Origin: Marinimicrobium sp050113635
GTDB taxonomy: Bacteria; Pseudomonadota; Gammaproteobacteria; Pseudomonadales; Cellvibrionaceae
Direction: 5' to 3'
Length of the DNA stretch: 64,000 bases
NCBI RefSeq assembly: GCF_050113635.1
Contig: NZ_JBNJLT010000005.1
Span: forward strand, 1 to 64,000
The first letter of the stretch is position 1. Each line of letters begins with the position of its first letter. Both the position numbers and the translations under genes were made by a program. This document shows, piece after piece, positions 54,340 through 63,654 of this stretch. The notes beneath the pieces are model-generated. The model did no database searches. It was not told where the DNA came from and worked only from the letters and a program-made list of their open reading frames with translations.

Positions 54340-55203
54340 TTGCTGCGGGAGCCGCGCTTGTACGATTTACACAGCCACAGTGACTGCTCGGACGGTATTT
54401 TAAGCCCTGAGGCGTTAATGTCGAGGGCTCGCGCCCAAGGAGTGTCCACTCTCGCCCTGACCGACCACGATACACTGGATGGGCTCGAACGTGCTCATCG
54501 TGCCGCGCAGGCCGAAGGTGTGACACTCATACCCGGCATAGAGTTCTCCAGTCAGTGGGGGCGGGGCGGGGTGCATATTGTTGGCTTGTCGCTGGATACC
54601 GCTCACCCGGCCTTGCTCGCGGCGGTGGCCCGTCAGCGTCAGGCTCGCGAGGAGCGTGCCCTGGCCATCGCCGAGCGCCTGGAAAAACTGGGCATTCCCC
54701 ATGCGCTGGAGGGCGCTCGTCAGGTGGCTGCTGGCGGTCAAATCGGTCGTCCGCATTTTGCCCGCTTTCTGGTGGAGCAGGGCGTTGTGCGGGATATGGG
54801 CGCGGCCTTCAAAAAATTTCTGGGTGCTGGCAAGCCCGCCGATGTAAAGTTTGCGTGGCCCGATATGACGACCGTGATTGAGTGGATTCACGGTGCCGGT
54901 GGTCTGGCAGTGCTTGCGCATCCCAAGAAATACCCGCTCACGCGCACTAAAATGTGCGCGTTAATCCATGATTTCGCCGAAGCGGGCGGGGATGCGTTAG
55001 AAGTGATCAGCGGCCAGCAGCCAGCGGGCCAGGCTGATGATTTGGCCCGCATCGCCCAACAAACCGGGTTGGCAGCTTCCTGTGGCAGTGATTTTCACCG
55101 CCCGGAGGCACCCTGGCAGGAACTGGGCAATTTCGGACCACTGCCTGGCGGATGTACGCCGGTGTGGGAGCTGGCGGGCTTCCCGGCACCCAGGTCGCCC
55201 TGA
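54340..55203 (+). CDS. rnm: PHP-domain 3',5'-nucleoside bisphosphate phosphatase (RNase AM / TrpH type)
   Basis: 287 aa, TTG start; no closer ATG gives the full PHP domain. Metal ligands in DLHSHSDCSDG (about 9-19) and LTDHDTLDG (40-48), with VLAHPKKYP and CGSDFHRPEA later. Degrades pAp-like nucleotides and trims RNA 5' ends in E. coli. Upstream of yciO as in many gammaproteobacteria. Confidence 0.88.
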   Translation: MLREPRLYDLHSHSDCSDGILSPEALMSRARAQGVSTLALTDHDTLDGLERAHRAAQAEGVTLIPGIEFSSQWGRGGVHIVGLSLDTAHPALLAAVARQRQAREERALAIAERLEKLGIPHALEGARQVAAGGQIGRPHFARFLVEQGVVRDMGAAFKKFLGAGKPADVKFAWPDMTTVIEWIHGAGGLAVLAHPKKYPLTRTKMCALIHDFAEAGGDALEVISGQQPAGQADDLARIAQQTGLAASCGSDFHRPEAPWQELGNFGPLPGGCTPVWELAGFPAPRSP

Positions 55204-55332
55204 AATATCTTTTACGCGGTTCCGGTTACGCATCGGATTGGAACCGATCGGTCAATGGAACCGACCGGTCAATGACCATGAATCGATGCTGTTATCCTTC
55301 ACTTCCCAATCAGTCAGAGCGTTCGTTCACTT

Positions 55333-55956
55333 ATGGCCCAATATTTTCAGATACACCCGGAAAACCCTCAGGATCGCCTGGTCCGGCAGGCGGTGGATAT
55401 CATCCGCAGTGGCGGTATTATTGCGTACCCCACGGACTCCGCCTATGCGCTGGCCTGTCATATCGGCGACAAAATGGCCCTTGATCGCATCCGCTTGATG
55501 CGCAAGCTGGATAAGCACCACAACTTTACGCTGATGTGCCGTGATCTGTCGGAACTGGCTACCTATGCGCGCGTGGACAATCAGGCGTTTCGGTTGCTGA
55601 AAAACCATACGCCCGGCCCTTTTACCTTTATTTTACCGGGCACGTCGGAGGTGCCGAGGCGATTGATGCACCCCAAGCGTAAGACCATTGGATTGCGCGT
55701 GCCCGATAACCGCATTGCCCTGGCATTGATGGAAGCGCTGGGAGAGCCCTTGATGAGCAGTTCTCTGTTATTACCGGGGGACGACCTGCCGCTGAGCGAT
55801 CCGGAGGATATTCGAGATCGCCTGGAACATCAGGTTGAACTGGTCATCGACGGCGGCAATTGCGGCCTTGAACCCACCACTGTGGTGGATTTGACGGGGC
55901 CGGTCCCGGAAGTCATCCGGCAGGGTAAAGGAGACGCCTCCGCTTTTATCCCTTAA
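55333..55956 (+). CDS. yciO: Sua5/YciO/YrdC-family protein YciO
   Basis: 207 aa. YrdC-like fold with AYPTDSAYALACHIGDK and RLMRKLDKHHNFTLMCRDLS; lacks the Sua5 extension. Shorter-lineage YciO, related to but not the same as TsaC (threonylcarbamoyl-AMP synthase). Confidence 0.88.
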   Translation: MAQYFQIHPENPQDRLVRQAVDIIRSGGIIAYPTDSAYALACHIGDKMALDRIRLMRKLDKHHNFTLMCRDLSELATYARVDNQAFRLLKNHTPGPFTFILPGTSEVPRRLMHPKRKTIGLRVPDNRIALALMEALGEPLMSSSLLLPGDDLPLSDPEDIRDRLEHQVELVIDGGNCGLEPTTVVDLTGPVPEVIRQGKGDASAFIP

Positions 55957-56104
55957 GTATCGCTGGTGTGAAGCCTGACCGACGATTGATTACGGCGAGT
56001 AGGCCCGGGGTGGCGAAATCGTTATAATGCCCCGCACCCATGGTGGAACCTTTGGTTTTGCCCCGGTTTTCATTGATCCCGATCTGGTTCGGGCGAGAGG
56101 CTTG

Positions 56105-57061
56105 ATGAGTTCATCCGCAGAGAATACGGCTGAAGAGAAGGCGCCAGACGATAAAAAGGCGGAGGCGTCGGGTTCTCAGGAATCCGGTCAGCCGGTTGAC
56201 GCCGTCGCAGGGTCCAGCCCCGAATCCGAAGCACAGGTGGGTGACACGCTGAGCCAGGCGCCCGGTGATGCGCGCCCCAGCCAGGGCGAGATGCCGTTCG
56301 CTGTGGTACAAGGTAAAGCGTACACCGAGCTTCCCAAGGACCTCTATATTCCGCCGGATGCGCTGGAGGTGTTTCTCGAGGCCTTCGAGGGGCCACTGGA
56401 TTTACTGCTGTATCTGATTCGCCGCCAGAACCTGGATATTCTCGATATCGATGTGTCGGAAATTACCCGGCAGTATATGGCCTATGTCGAGCTGATGGAC
56501 AAGGCCCATTTCGAGCTGGCCGCCGAGTATCTGGTGATGGCCGCTATGCTGGCCGAAATCAAGTCCCGGATGCTGCTGCCTCGCTCCCAGGAGGAGGAAG
56601 AGGACGAAGAGGATCCGCGCGCGGCGCTCATTCGTCGTCTGCAGGAATACGAGCGCTTCAAGGAAGCTGCCGAAGATCTGGACGAATTGCCGCGGTTGGG
56701 CCGGGAGGTGTTTCAGGCCAATGCCGAGGCACCGGACCGCAACTTAACCCGGCCGGAGCCCGAGGTAGAGTTAAAAGAAATTCTACTGGCGTTATCCGAA
56801 GTGCTGCGTCGGGCGGATATGTTTGAAAGCCACCATGTGGAAAAGGAAAAGTTATCCACCCGAGAGCGCATGGCTCAGGTGCTGGACAAACTCTCGCATA
56901 ACCAGTTTATGCCCTTTGTGACGCTGTTTCGGGTGGAGGAAGGGCGCTTGGGTGTGGTGGTGACTTTCCTCGCCGTGATGGAACTGATCAAGGAATCGCT
57001 GGTGGAAATTGTTCAGAGTGAGGCGTTCGGTCCTATCCACGTCAAGGCCCGGGTACAGTGA
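56105..57061 (+). CDS. scpA: segregation and condensation protein A
   Basis: 318 aa from ATG 56105 (gagagg upstream); an in-frame start at 56027 lacks support. Acidic N-terminal 70 residues, then kleisin domain (FEGPLDLLLYLIRRQNLDI). Binds ScpB and SMC/MksB. Start of the scpA-scpB-rluB block. Confidence 0.93.
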   Translation: MSSSAENTAEEKAPDDKKAEASGSQESGQPVDAVAGSSPESEAQVGDTLSQAPGDARPSQGEMPFAVVQGKAYTELPKDLYIPPDALEVFLEAFEGPLDLLLYLIRRQNLDILDIDVSEITRQYMAYVELMDKAHFELAAEYLVMAAMLAEIKSRMLLPRSQEEEEDEEDPRAALIRRLQEYERFKEAAEDLDELPRLGREVFQANAEAPDRNLTRPEPEVELKEILLALSEVLRRADMFESHHVEKEKLSTRERMAQVLDKLSHNQFMPFVTLFRVEEGRLGVVVTFLAVMELIKESLVEIVQSEAFGPIHVKARVQ

Positions 57062-57112
57062 TGCCAGGCCAAGAAGATTCCGTTGAACCCAATCGTTGAA
57101 GCTAGTAGACCC

Positions 57113-57847
57113 ATGGAATTGACCCAACTGCGCAATATTATCGAAGGCGCTTTACTGGCCGCCGGCCAACCGCTGAGCATCGCGCGTCTGAAAAGCCTTT
57201 TTGACGAAGAAGATGCTCCTGATACCGACGCCTTCAAGGCCGCTCTGGACGCCATTGCCGAGAGTTGTGAAGGGCGGGGTTTCGAATTGAAAGAGGTCGG
57301 TTCTGGCTGGCGGCTGCAAGTACGCGCCGACGTGGCTCCCTGGATTAATCGTCTTTGGGAAGAAAAGCCACAGAAGTATTCACGGGCCTTGCTGGAAACA
57401 CTGGCGCTGGTGGCCTATCGACAACCCATTACCCGGGGTGATATCGAAGAAATCCGGGGTGTGGCGGTGAGTTCGCACATTATCAAAACACTGTCCGAGC
57501 GCGAGTGGGTCAAGGTGGTAGGGCATCGCGATGTTCCGGGCAGGCCCGCGTTATACGCGACGACACGGCAGTTTCTCGACTATTTTAACCTGAAAAGCCT
57601 GGACGAATTGCCCTCGCTGGGCGAGATCCGCGATTTGAACGAACTCAATGCAGCGTTGGATCTCGACGGCGAATCGTCCGAGGACGATTCGGCGGCTACT
57701 AGCGAGGACGACGGCACAACGACTGTGGACAGCGCTGAGACGGAAATCGACCCCCCGTCCGAACAGCATGCCGAGCGCCACTCTTCTTCCGAGTCCGACG
57801 AGCGCGACCCGGCCCCTAATTCAGAGACAGACCCTTCCGCTCTATGA
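57113..57847 (+). CDS. scpB: segregation and condensation protein B
   Basis: 244 aa. Two winged helices (ALLAAGQPLSIARLKSLF near the start; TLALVAYRQPITRGDIEEIRG in the middle) and a long Ser/Glu-rich C-terminal tail. Overlaps rluB by ATGA. Confidence 0.94.
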   Translation: MELTQLRNIIEGALLAAGQPLSIARLKSLFDEEDAPDTDAFKAALDAIAESCEGRGFELKEVGSGWRLQVRADVAPWINRLWEEKPQKYSRALLETLALVAYRQPITRGDIEEIRGVAVSSHIIKTLSEREWVKVVGHRDVPGRPALYATTRQFLDYFNLKSLDELPSLGEIRDLNELNAALDLDGESSEDDSAATSEDDGTTTVDSAETEIDPPSEQHAERHSSSESDERDPAPNSETDPSAL

Positions 57848-58815
57848 GTAAATCCAAACGACCCGCTCCGCCTGTCGGAGCCAAAGGTACCGCCCGTCCT
57901 CAAGCGCGCTCAGGCTCTGCGAAGCCGGAGCGCTCCAAAAGCGTCGAGCAAAATGCCTCCGATGAAAAGCTGCAAAAAGTACTAGCCCGGTCCGGCCTCG
58001 GATCGCGCCGTGAAATGGAGCGTGCGATCGAAGCCGGAGACGTCCGCGTCAATGACCGGGTGGCCCACCTGGGGGATCGAGTGACGCCAGATGATGCCAT
58101 TTGGTATCGCGGCGAGCCGGTGACGGTTCGTTCGGCAGTGACTCGTCAACGGGTGATTCTGTATAACAAGCCGGAGGGTGAAATTTGCTCCCGCCAGGAT
58201 CCAGAAGGGCGTCGCACGGTGTTTGAAAACCTGCCGGCCCTGAAAGGCGAGCGGTGGATATCCGTTGGTCGCCTCGACTACAACACCAGCGGGCTTTTAC
58301 TGTTTACGAACGATGGTGAACTGGCGAATAAGCTGATGCATCCCTCCTCCGTGATTGATCGGGAGTACCTGGTGCGTATTCAGGGTGCGGTGGATGAGGA
58401 GATGAAACGGCAACTGGTTGAAGGCGTGTTGCTGGAGGACGGCGTTGCTCGATTCACCGATATTGTGGAAGGTGCCGGAGAAGGCCGGAACCGCTGGTTT
58501 TACTGTGTGGTCATGGAAGGCCGAAACCGGGAGGTGCGTCGCCTGTGGGAATCCCAGGGCGTGAAAGTCAGCCGGTTGAAGCGAGTGCGTTACGGCAATA
58601 TTTTCATTCCGTCCCACGTGCGAGTGGGGCAGTGGATTGAGTTGAACGATAAGGAAATTCGAGATCTGATGCTAACGGCAGGGCTTGAGCGTCCGAAGGT
58701 GGAGCGTTTAAAGCCCGAGGAAAAGCGTCGTCTGGAACGGCAGGAGAAGCGCTTGCGAGCGGGGGCTACCCGTCGGGCCAGCAACCCACATCCGAAGAAG
58801 CCGCCTCGCAAATGA
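57844..58815 (+). CDS. rluB: 23S rRNA pseudouridine(2605) synthase RluB
   Basis: 323 aa. Basic N-terminus, S4 domain (about 38-95), catalytic RsuA domain with Asp in GRLDYNTSGLLL and a basic Lys/Arg-rich C-terminal tail, the features that separate RluB from RsuA. Confidence 0.92.
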   Translation: MSKSKRPAPPVGAKGTARPQARSGSAKPERSKSVEQNASDEKLQKVLARSGLGSRREMERAIEAGDVRVNDRVAHLGDRVTPDDAIWYRGEPVTVRSAVTRQRVILYNKPEGEICSRQDPEGRRTVFENLPALKGERWISVGRLDYNTSGLLLFTNDGELANKLMHPSSVIDREYLVRIQGAVDEEMKRQLVEGVLLEDGVARFTDIVEGAGEGRNRWFYCVVMEGRNREVRRLWESQGVKVSRLKRVRYGNIFIPSHVRVGQWIELNDKEIRDLMLTAGLERPKVERLKPEEKRRLERQEKRLRAGATRRASNPHPKKPPRK

Positions 58816-58862
58816 TCTTGCTTGAAAGTGACGTTAATCGCACTTGCTTAAAGGCGGTTGTG

Positions 58863-60275
58863 TTATTTGTCGTTGGCGGCGGGCAGGCACACCTTGACGC
58901 ACAGTCCGCCTTCGCTCAGGTTTTCCGCTGATATTTCACCCTGATGCAGGGCCACACTGCGCTGTGCGATAGCCAATCCCAAACCGTATCCGCCGCTCTC
59001 GCGATTGCGGTCTTCGTCAGTGCGGTAGAAGGGCTGAAAGATATCGGTCAGACTTTCCTCCGGTACCCCGGGCCCCTGGTCACACAAACGGACACAGTAT
59101 TGCGGTTTCTCATGTTTGTGTGGCGCCAGAAAGTCGAGAGTCATGGTGACATTGGAGGCATCGCGCGTGTAATGCAGGGCATTACGCAGGATGTTTTCAA
59201 ACACACCCACCAGCATGTTCCCATGCGTGGGAACCAGCGCTTCTTCAAGCTCAGTGTCCAGTGTCAGGGTGATGCCGCGACGCTCGCACTCCGCACTGTA
59301 ATTATCCATCAGGGTTTCAAGCAACGCGCGTAAATCCAGCGTGTCGGTCAACTCCCAGCCGCCGTTATCGTGTACGGGTAAAGCCAGGATGTCCGAAATG
59401 ACATCGCCCAGATAGTCCGCGGCTTTCTTAATGCGATCCAGCTCCTTGTCGACGGTGCCGTCGCTGCGTTGCTGCGCAATCCCTAGAGCGACCTGCAGTC
59501 GCGCAAGGGGAGAACGAAGCTCGTGGGAGACGTCTTTCACCAGACGTTTTTGTTCGAGCATGGCTTTTTCCAGGCGCTCGGTCATGTGGTCGAAGTCCCG
59601 GCCCAGCGCCGCGATTTCATCGCGGCTTCCGCAAAACTGGGGACTGACCCGGACGCTTAGGTCGCCATTGGCAATTTGCTTGGTGGCTTTTTGTAGAGTG
59701 GAAATGTTGCGTGAAAAATGCCGAGCCGGAAAGTAGCAGGCGATGCCACAAATCAAAATGGATACCAGCAATAAAGGCCAGATGTTGACAATGAACAACT
59801 GCCACATAATGTCGGCTTCTGACGGGTCGTCTTGCGTGGAAGATACCGTAATTACTTTTACCCGTCGGCCGTCGTTCAGTGACATGTAACGACCGTAAAT
59901 TTTCTGATGACCGTCTATGTGCCGGTCATAGGGTTTAATGCCGGTCAGTTTGGGCAGCAGTTCTTGTACGCCACTGGGCAGTGGTCTGCCCAACAGGTCT
60001 TCACCGCTTTCATCCACGATATAGAAATACCGGGTGGACCAGCTGGGCATGGCTTTCATGTCACCGATTAATTCGTCGGTGTTGCGGTTTATCGCCGATC
60101 CCACCATCTGGAACAGCAGCCGGCGGGCGGGGGCGTAGTCCTGGTCGTAGCGGTGCTTATGAAGTTTGGGCTCGGGGGTCAGGTCAAACCAGTGCACCAC
60201 CATATTGGTGGCCACGATAATCAGCGCGGTAATAATCCAGAAGGTAAAAAAAACCTTGAGATAGAGCCGGGTCAT
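58863..60275 (-). CDS. cpxA: CpxA-like sensor histidine kinase
   Basis: 470 aa. Membrane helix (about 9-30), periplasmic sensor (31-165), second helix (about 166-187), HAMP, then the H-box VSHELRSPLARLQVALG and ATPase motifs N (ENILRNAL), DQGPGVP and GGYGLGLAI. The FTFWIIT N-terminus and H-box sequence are CpxA-like. ATGA overlap with the regulator. Confidence 0.8.
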   Translation of the reverse strand: MTRLYLKVFFTFWIITALIIVATNMVVHWFDLTPEPKLHKHRYDQDYAPARRLLFQMVGSAINRNTDELIGDMKAMPSWSTRYFYIVDESGEDLLGRPLPSGVQELLPKLTGIKPYDRHIDGHQKIYGRYMSLNDGRRVKVITVSSTQDDPSEADIMWQLFIVNIWPLLLVSILICGIACYFPARHFSRNISTLQKATKQIANGDLSVRVSPQFCGSRDEIAALGRDFDHMTERLEKAMLEQKRLVKDVSHELRSPLARLQVALGIAQQRSDGTVDKELDRIKKAADYLGDVISDILALPVHDNGGWELTDTLDLRALLETLMDNYSAECERRGITLTLDTELEEALVPTHGNMLVGVFENILRNALHYTRDASNVTMTLDFLAPHKHEKPQYCVRLCDQGPGVPEESLTDIFQPFYRTDEDRNRESGGYGLGLAIAQRSVALHQGEISAENLSEGGLCVKVCLPAANDK

Positions 60276-60991
60276 GCGGAGTTTTCACCGTCCTCGGGCG
60301 CATCGTTGAGCGTCAGCATATAACCGGCGCCGCGAACGTTGATGATCATTTCCCGGTTGGCGCCGGCCGCCGTCAGTTTCTTGCGAATATTGCTGACGTG
60401 TACGTCGATGCTGCGATCGTAGGGCGTCAACTTGCGATTCAGTGCCTGCTCGGTCAGTTCATCTTTACTGATGACCTGGCCGGCCTTACGTACCAGCAGC
60501 TCCAGTACGGAGAACTCGGTGCCGGTCAGGGGAACGTCGTTGTCGTGCCAGTGGGCCCCACGGCTGCCCAGGTGCAGACGCAAATCCTCGACTTGCAGGG
60601 TTTCGGTCGTCCCCTGCACCTGGGCGCTATGGGTGGCCCGACGCAGGACGGCGCGCAGCCGGGCAACCAGCTCCCGCGGGTCGCACGGTTTGGGAAGGTA
60701 GTCGTCCGCACCGATCTCAAGCCCCACGACCCGATCAATCGTGTCGCCTTTGGCGGTCAGCATCAGTACTGGCGTGGTGTAGTGCTGTCGGACCTCTTTG
60801 AGCACATCAAAACCACTGCGCTTGGGCAGCATGACGTCCAGCACAATCGCCGAGTAGGGGCGAGCGTGAATACAGTTCAAGGCATACTCGCCATCGTGAG
60901 CCATATCCACATCGAAGCCTTCAGCGGTCAGGTACTCGTTCAGTAATTGACACAGCTCCCTGTCGTCGTCGATTAATAGCAGTTTCACCAT
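60272..60991 (-). CDS. cpxR: CpxR-like OmpR-family response regulator
   Basis: 239 aa. Receiver with acidic pair DDD (8-10), phospho-Asp52 in VLDVMLPKRSGF and Lys in PKPCDP; C-terminal winged helix (about 130-230). Pairs with CpxA; in enterics this controls envelope stress genes. Confidence 0.82.
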   Translation of the reverse strand: MVKLLLIDDDRELCQLLNEYLTAEGFDVDMAHDGEYALNCIHARPYSAIVLDVMLPKRSGFDVLKEVRQHYTTPVLMLTAKGDTIDRVVGLEIGADDYLPKPCDPRELVARLRAVLRRATHSAQVQGTTETLQVEDLRLHLGSRGAHWHDNDVPLTGTEFSVLELLVRKAGQVISKDELTEQALNRKLTPYDRSIDVHVSNIRKKLTAAGANREMIINVRGAGYMLTLNDAPEDGENSA

Positions 60992-61088
60992 GGGGTCGGC
61001 AGTCGTCGCGCGGTCTCATTTAACCGGTTAGTATGAATAGTGTCTAGTGTGCTACAGGCGCCGCCTTCTGTCATGGCGTGGATCAAAG

Positions 61089-61104
61089 TTTAACCTTTTT
61101 TAAC
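61089..61104 (-). promoter_or_regulatory. tandem OmpR/CpxR-type half-sites
   Basis: Minus strand GTTAAA-N4-GTTAAA, a direct repeat with 10-bp spacing about 100 bp upstream of cpxR. Close to the CpxR consensus GTAAA-N5-GTAAA. Suggests autoregulation. Confidence 0.4.
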
Positions 61105-61251
61105 ACCGTTTGACTGCCCTGATTTGCTTTCCTGGCGTGCCCTTCAGCCCGGTAGCTCGTATTGGGTTGCGTGCGAGCCCGACTTGTCTGCGTGGACAGG
61201 AACTGGGAGAATTCATCTCCTTTGGCGATACTGACCCTGACCGAGGTAGAC

Positions 61252-61794
61252 GTGGCAACAATTGGCTTGTTTTTTGGCAGTGATGAAGGCAATACCGAGC
61301 GTGTGGCTTATCAGATTCAGCAATGTCTGGGAGAGGACCGTGTGGCAGTGATGGATATTGCGGATGCCACCCAGCTCGACCTGATGAGCTACGACTATCT
61401 GATTTTCGGCATTCCTACCTGGGATTTCGGGCAGATCCAGTCGGACTGGGAAGAGTTCTGGGGTGACGTTTCCGAGGTGGATTTCCAGGGCAAGTCCGTG
61501 GCGCTCTATGGGCTTGGGGATCAATTCGGTTACGGCGATTATTTCCTGGACGCTATGGGTATGTTGCACGATGTGATCGTCGCATCGGGTGCCCGGATTG
61601 TGGGGCACTGGCCCACCGAAGGTTACGATTTTGATGCGTCAAAGGCGGAGCTGCCTGGAAAGAACTGCTTTGTGGGGTTGGCGCTGGACGAAGACCAGCA
61701 GGAAGCGCAGACGCCTGAGCGCCTTAACCACTGGTGCCAGCAAATCCTTGAAGAATGGGAGCTGGAAGGGTCCATCAATCCGCTCTCAGAGTGA
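61252..61794 (+). CDS. fldA: long-chain flavodoxin
   Basis: 180 aa, GTG start with gaggt 5-8 nt upstream. FMN phosphate loop FGSDEGNTERVA (a variant of the usual GxTGxT), PTWDFG and GLGDQFGYGDYF bind the ring. Could be FldA or FldB; electron carrier for radical-SAM enzymes and others. Confidence 0.88.
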   Translation: MATIGLFFGSDEGNTERVAYQIQQCLGEDRVAVMDIADATQLDLMSYDYLIFGIPTWDFGQIQSDWEEFWGDVSEVDFQGKSVALYGLGDQFGYGDYFLDAMGMLHDVIVASGARIVGHWPTEGYDFDASKAELPGKNCFVGLALDEDQQEAQTPERLNHWCQQILEEWELEGSINPLSE

Positions 61795-61825
61795 GGCGCT
61801 TCCCCTGGGGGCTTCTTGACCGCTC

Positions 61826-62803
61826 TCAGGGGGACTCGGCCACAAAAACGGCTCGCACCGGCGCTGGGTGTCCCTCGGCGGTACGCTCACTGTTTTCCGG
61901 ATCCAGAAAGTCGGCGAGAGAATGAAAGCGCATCCAATGGGTGGAGCGCTGCTCTTGCGTGGTGGTGCGGGCCATATCGACCAGGCGGGGTTCGCAAAAT
62001 CCGGTTTTGCGCAGCCAACTCAACAGGGTTGGGGCGCTCGGCAGAAACCAGACATTGTTCATTTTTGCGTAACGGCCTTCCGGCACCAGCACCTCGCCCA
62101 ATTCTCCATCGATGACCAGCGTTTCCAGCACCAGTTGCCCGCCCGGGCGCATAGTTTCCTTAAGTTCTCGCAAGTGATCCATCGGCGAACGACGGTGGTA
62201 GAGCACTCCCATGGAGAAAACCGTGTCGAACGCACCGAGCCGGGGGGGAAGGGCCTCAATACCCAGAGGCAGAACATCGATCGGGTGCGCACCGCCGAGT
62301 AACTGCTTAATCATATGAAACTGCACCACAAAGCGGGGGGAGGGGTCGATACCGATCACTCGTTCCGCTCCGGCTCCAAGCATCCTCCAGCCGTGATAAC
62401 CGTTGCCGCACCCCACATCCAGGACCCAGCGATGGCGCAGAGGTGCCAGGTGCGGCAACACGCGATCCCATTTCCAGTCGGATCGCCATTCGGTGTCGAG
62501 ATGAATGCCGTGGATGGAATAGGGGCCTTTACGCCAGGGAATCATCGCCTCCAGGGCGTCGCGCAGCTGTGCGTGGGTTTCCGCATCGGTATCGCTTGCC
62601 TCCCCCACGCTCACTGAGTCGGCCAGTTCAATTCGGCCTGGGGGAAGGTTTGGGAGACGCTCCAGAGCCTTCATCCACTCTGGTAGATCGCCATAGCGGC
62701 GGCTGTCCAGGCCAGCGGCGATTTGCTCGGGCAACGGGTTGGCCCAGTCCGAGAGGGAAGGGTGCTCGCGCAGTGCGGTAAGAAGCTCTTGGTATTCAAA
62801 CAT
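61826..62803 (-). CDS. cmoB: tRNA U34 carboxymethyltransferase
   Basis: 325 aa. SAM fold DVGCGNGYHGWRMLG; uses carboxy-SAM from CmoA to modify the wobble U to cmo5U. Starts on the last base of the cmoA stop codon. Confidence 0.95.
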   Translation of the reverse strand: MFEYQELLTALREHPSLSDWANPLPEQIAAGLDSRRYGDLPEWMKALERLPNLPPGRIELADSVSVGEASDTDAETHAQLRDALEAMIPWRKGPYSIHGIHLDTEWRSDWKWDRVLPHLAPLRHRWVLDVGCGNGYHGWRMLGAGAERVIGIDPSPRFVVQFHMIKQLLGGAHPIDVLPLGIEALPPRLGAFDTVFSMGVLYHRRSPMDHLRELKETMRPGGQLVLETLVIDGELGEVLVPEGRYAKMNNVWFLPSAPTLLSWLRKTGFCEPRLVDMARTTTQEQRSTHWMRFHSLADFLDPENSERTAEGHPAPVRAVFVAESP

Positions 62804-63537
62804 TATTTAATGGCGATCATGGAAGCAAAATTAAAACACTGGAACCAAACGTCAACGCTGCTGAAGCCGGCGTCGCGGAGCCTTTGGCGGTGTTCGCCCA
62901 GGGTTTCGGGAATTAACACCTGCTCCAAAGATGAGCGCTTTTGAGCGATTTCGAGATCGCTGTAACCGTTGGCGCGCTTGAAGTTGTGGTGCAGCTCGAT
63001 CATCAGCTCATTATGCAGGGGATCATCAAAGGCCACCTTTTCGGAGAGGATCAGGATGCCGCCAGGTTGTAAGCCATCGGCGATCCGGGTGAGTACCTGA
63101 CGGCGATCTTGCACGGGAATAAACTGCAGGGTGAAATTGAGCACCACCATGGACGCATTGCCCACGACCACCTTTTGCAAGGTATCGCACACCAGTTCCA
63201 CGGTTGGCTCTGCGGTGTCCACCGCCAGTATCTGCTGACAACGTTCGATCATGGCCGGAGAGCTGTCCACAGCGACAATGTGGCAGTTGTCGGCACGAAT
63301 TCGGTGACGCATGGCTAACGTGGCGGCGCCCAGCGAACAGCCCAGATCGTAGCACCGACTGTTTGGTGTGGCATAGCGTTCGGCCAGATCACCAATCATA
63401 TTAATGATGGTGGTGTAGCCCGGAACAGAGCGCTTAATCATATCCGGAAAGACCTCCACCACAGACTGGTCGAAGGCGAAACGACGGACCTCCTCCAGAG
63501 GGTTGGCGTAAAGGCGGTCAGGGCGGGGCTCAGTCAT
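62803..63537 (-). CDS. cmoA: carboxy-S-adenosyl-L-methionine synthase
   Basis: 244 aa from ATG 63537; the reading frame extends upstream without family support. DLGCSLGAATLAMRHRI SAM loop. Turns SAM plus prephenate into carboxy-SAM for CmoB. TAATG overlap with cmoB. Confidence 0.95.
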   Translation of the reverse strand: MTEPRPDRLYANPLEEVRRFAFDQSVVEVFPDMIKRSVPGYTTIINMIGDLAERYATPNSRCYDLGCSLGAATLAMRHRIRADNCHIVAVDSSPAMIERCQQILAVDTAEPTVELVCDTLQKVVVGNASMVVLNFTLQFIPVQDRRQVLTRIADGLQPGGILILSEKVAFDDPLHNELMIELHHNFKRANGYSDLEIAQKRSSLEQVLIPETLGEHRQRLRDAGFSSVDVWFQCFNFASMIAIK

Positions 63538-63613
63538 GGTGATCCGGTATCTGGGACAGTGGCAAATGATGGCGCGAATTGTACCGGGACAGCCAGAGAA
63601 TTGGCAGAGGGTG

Positions 63614-63638
63614 CCTGTCACACCGTTGTCACGACAGG
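63614..63638. promoter_or_regulatory. inverted/direct repeat between cmoA and EAL gene
   Basis: CCTGTC (63614-63619) and GACAGG (63633-63638) form an inverted repeat; within it TGTCAC occurs twice at 11-bp spacing (63616, 63627). Operator-like; binder unknown. Confidence 0.35.
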
Positions 63639-63654
63639 ATCTCACAATGTTGGA

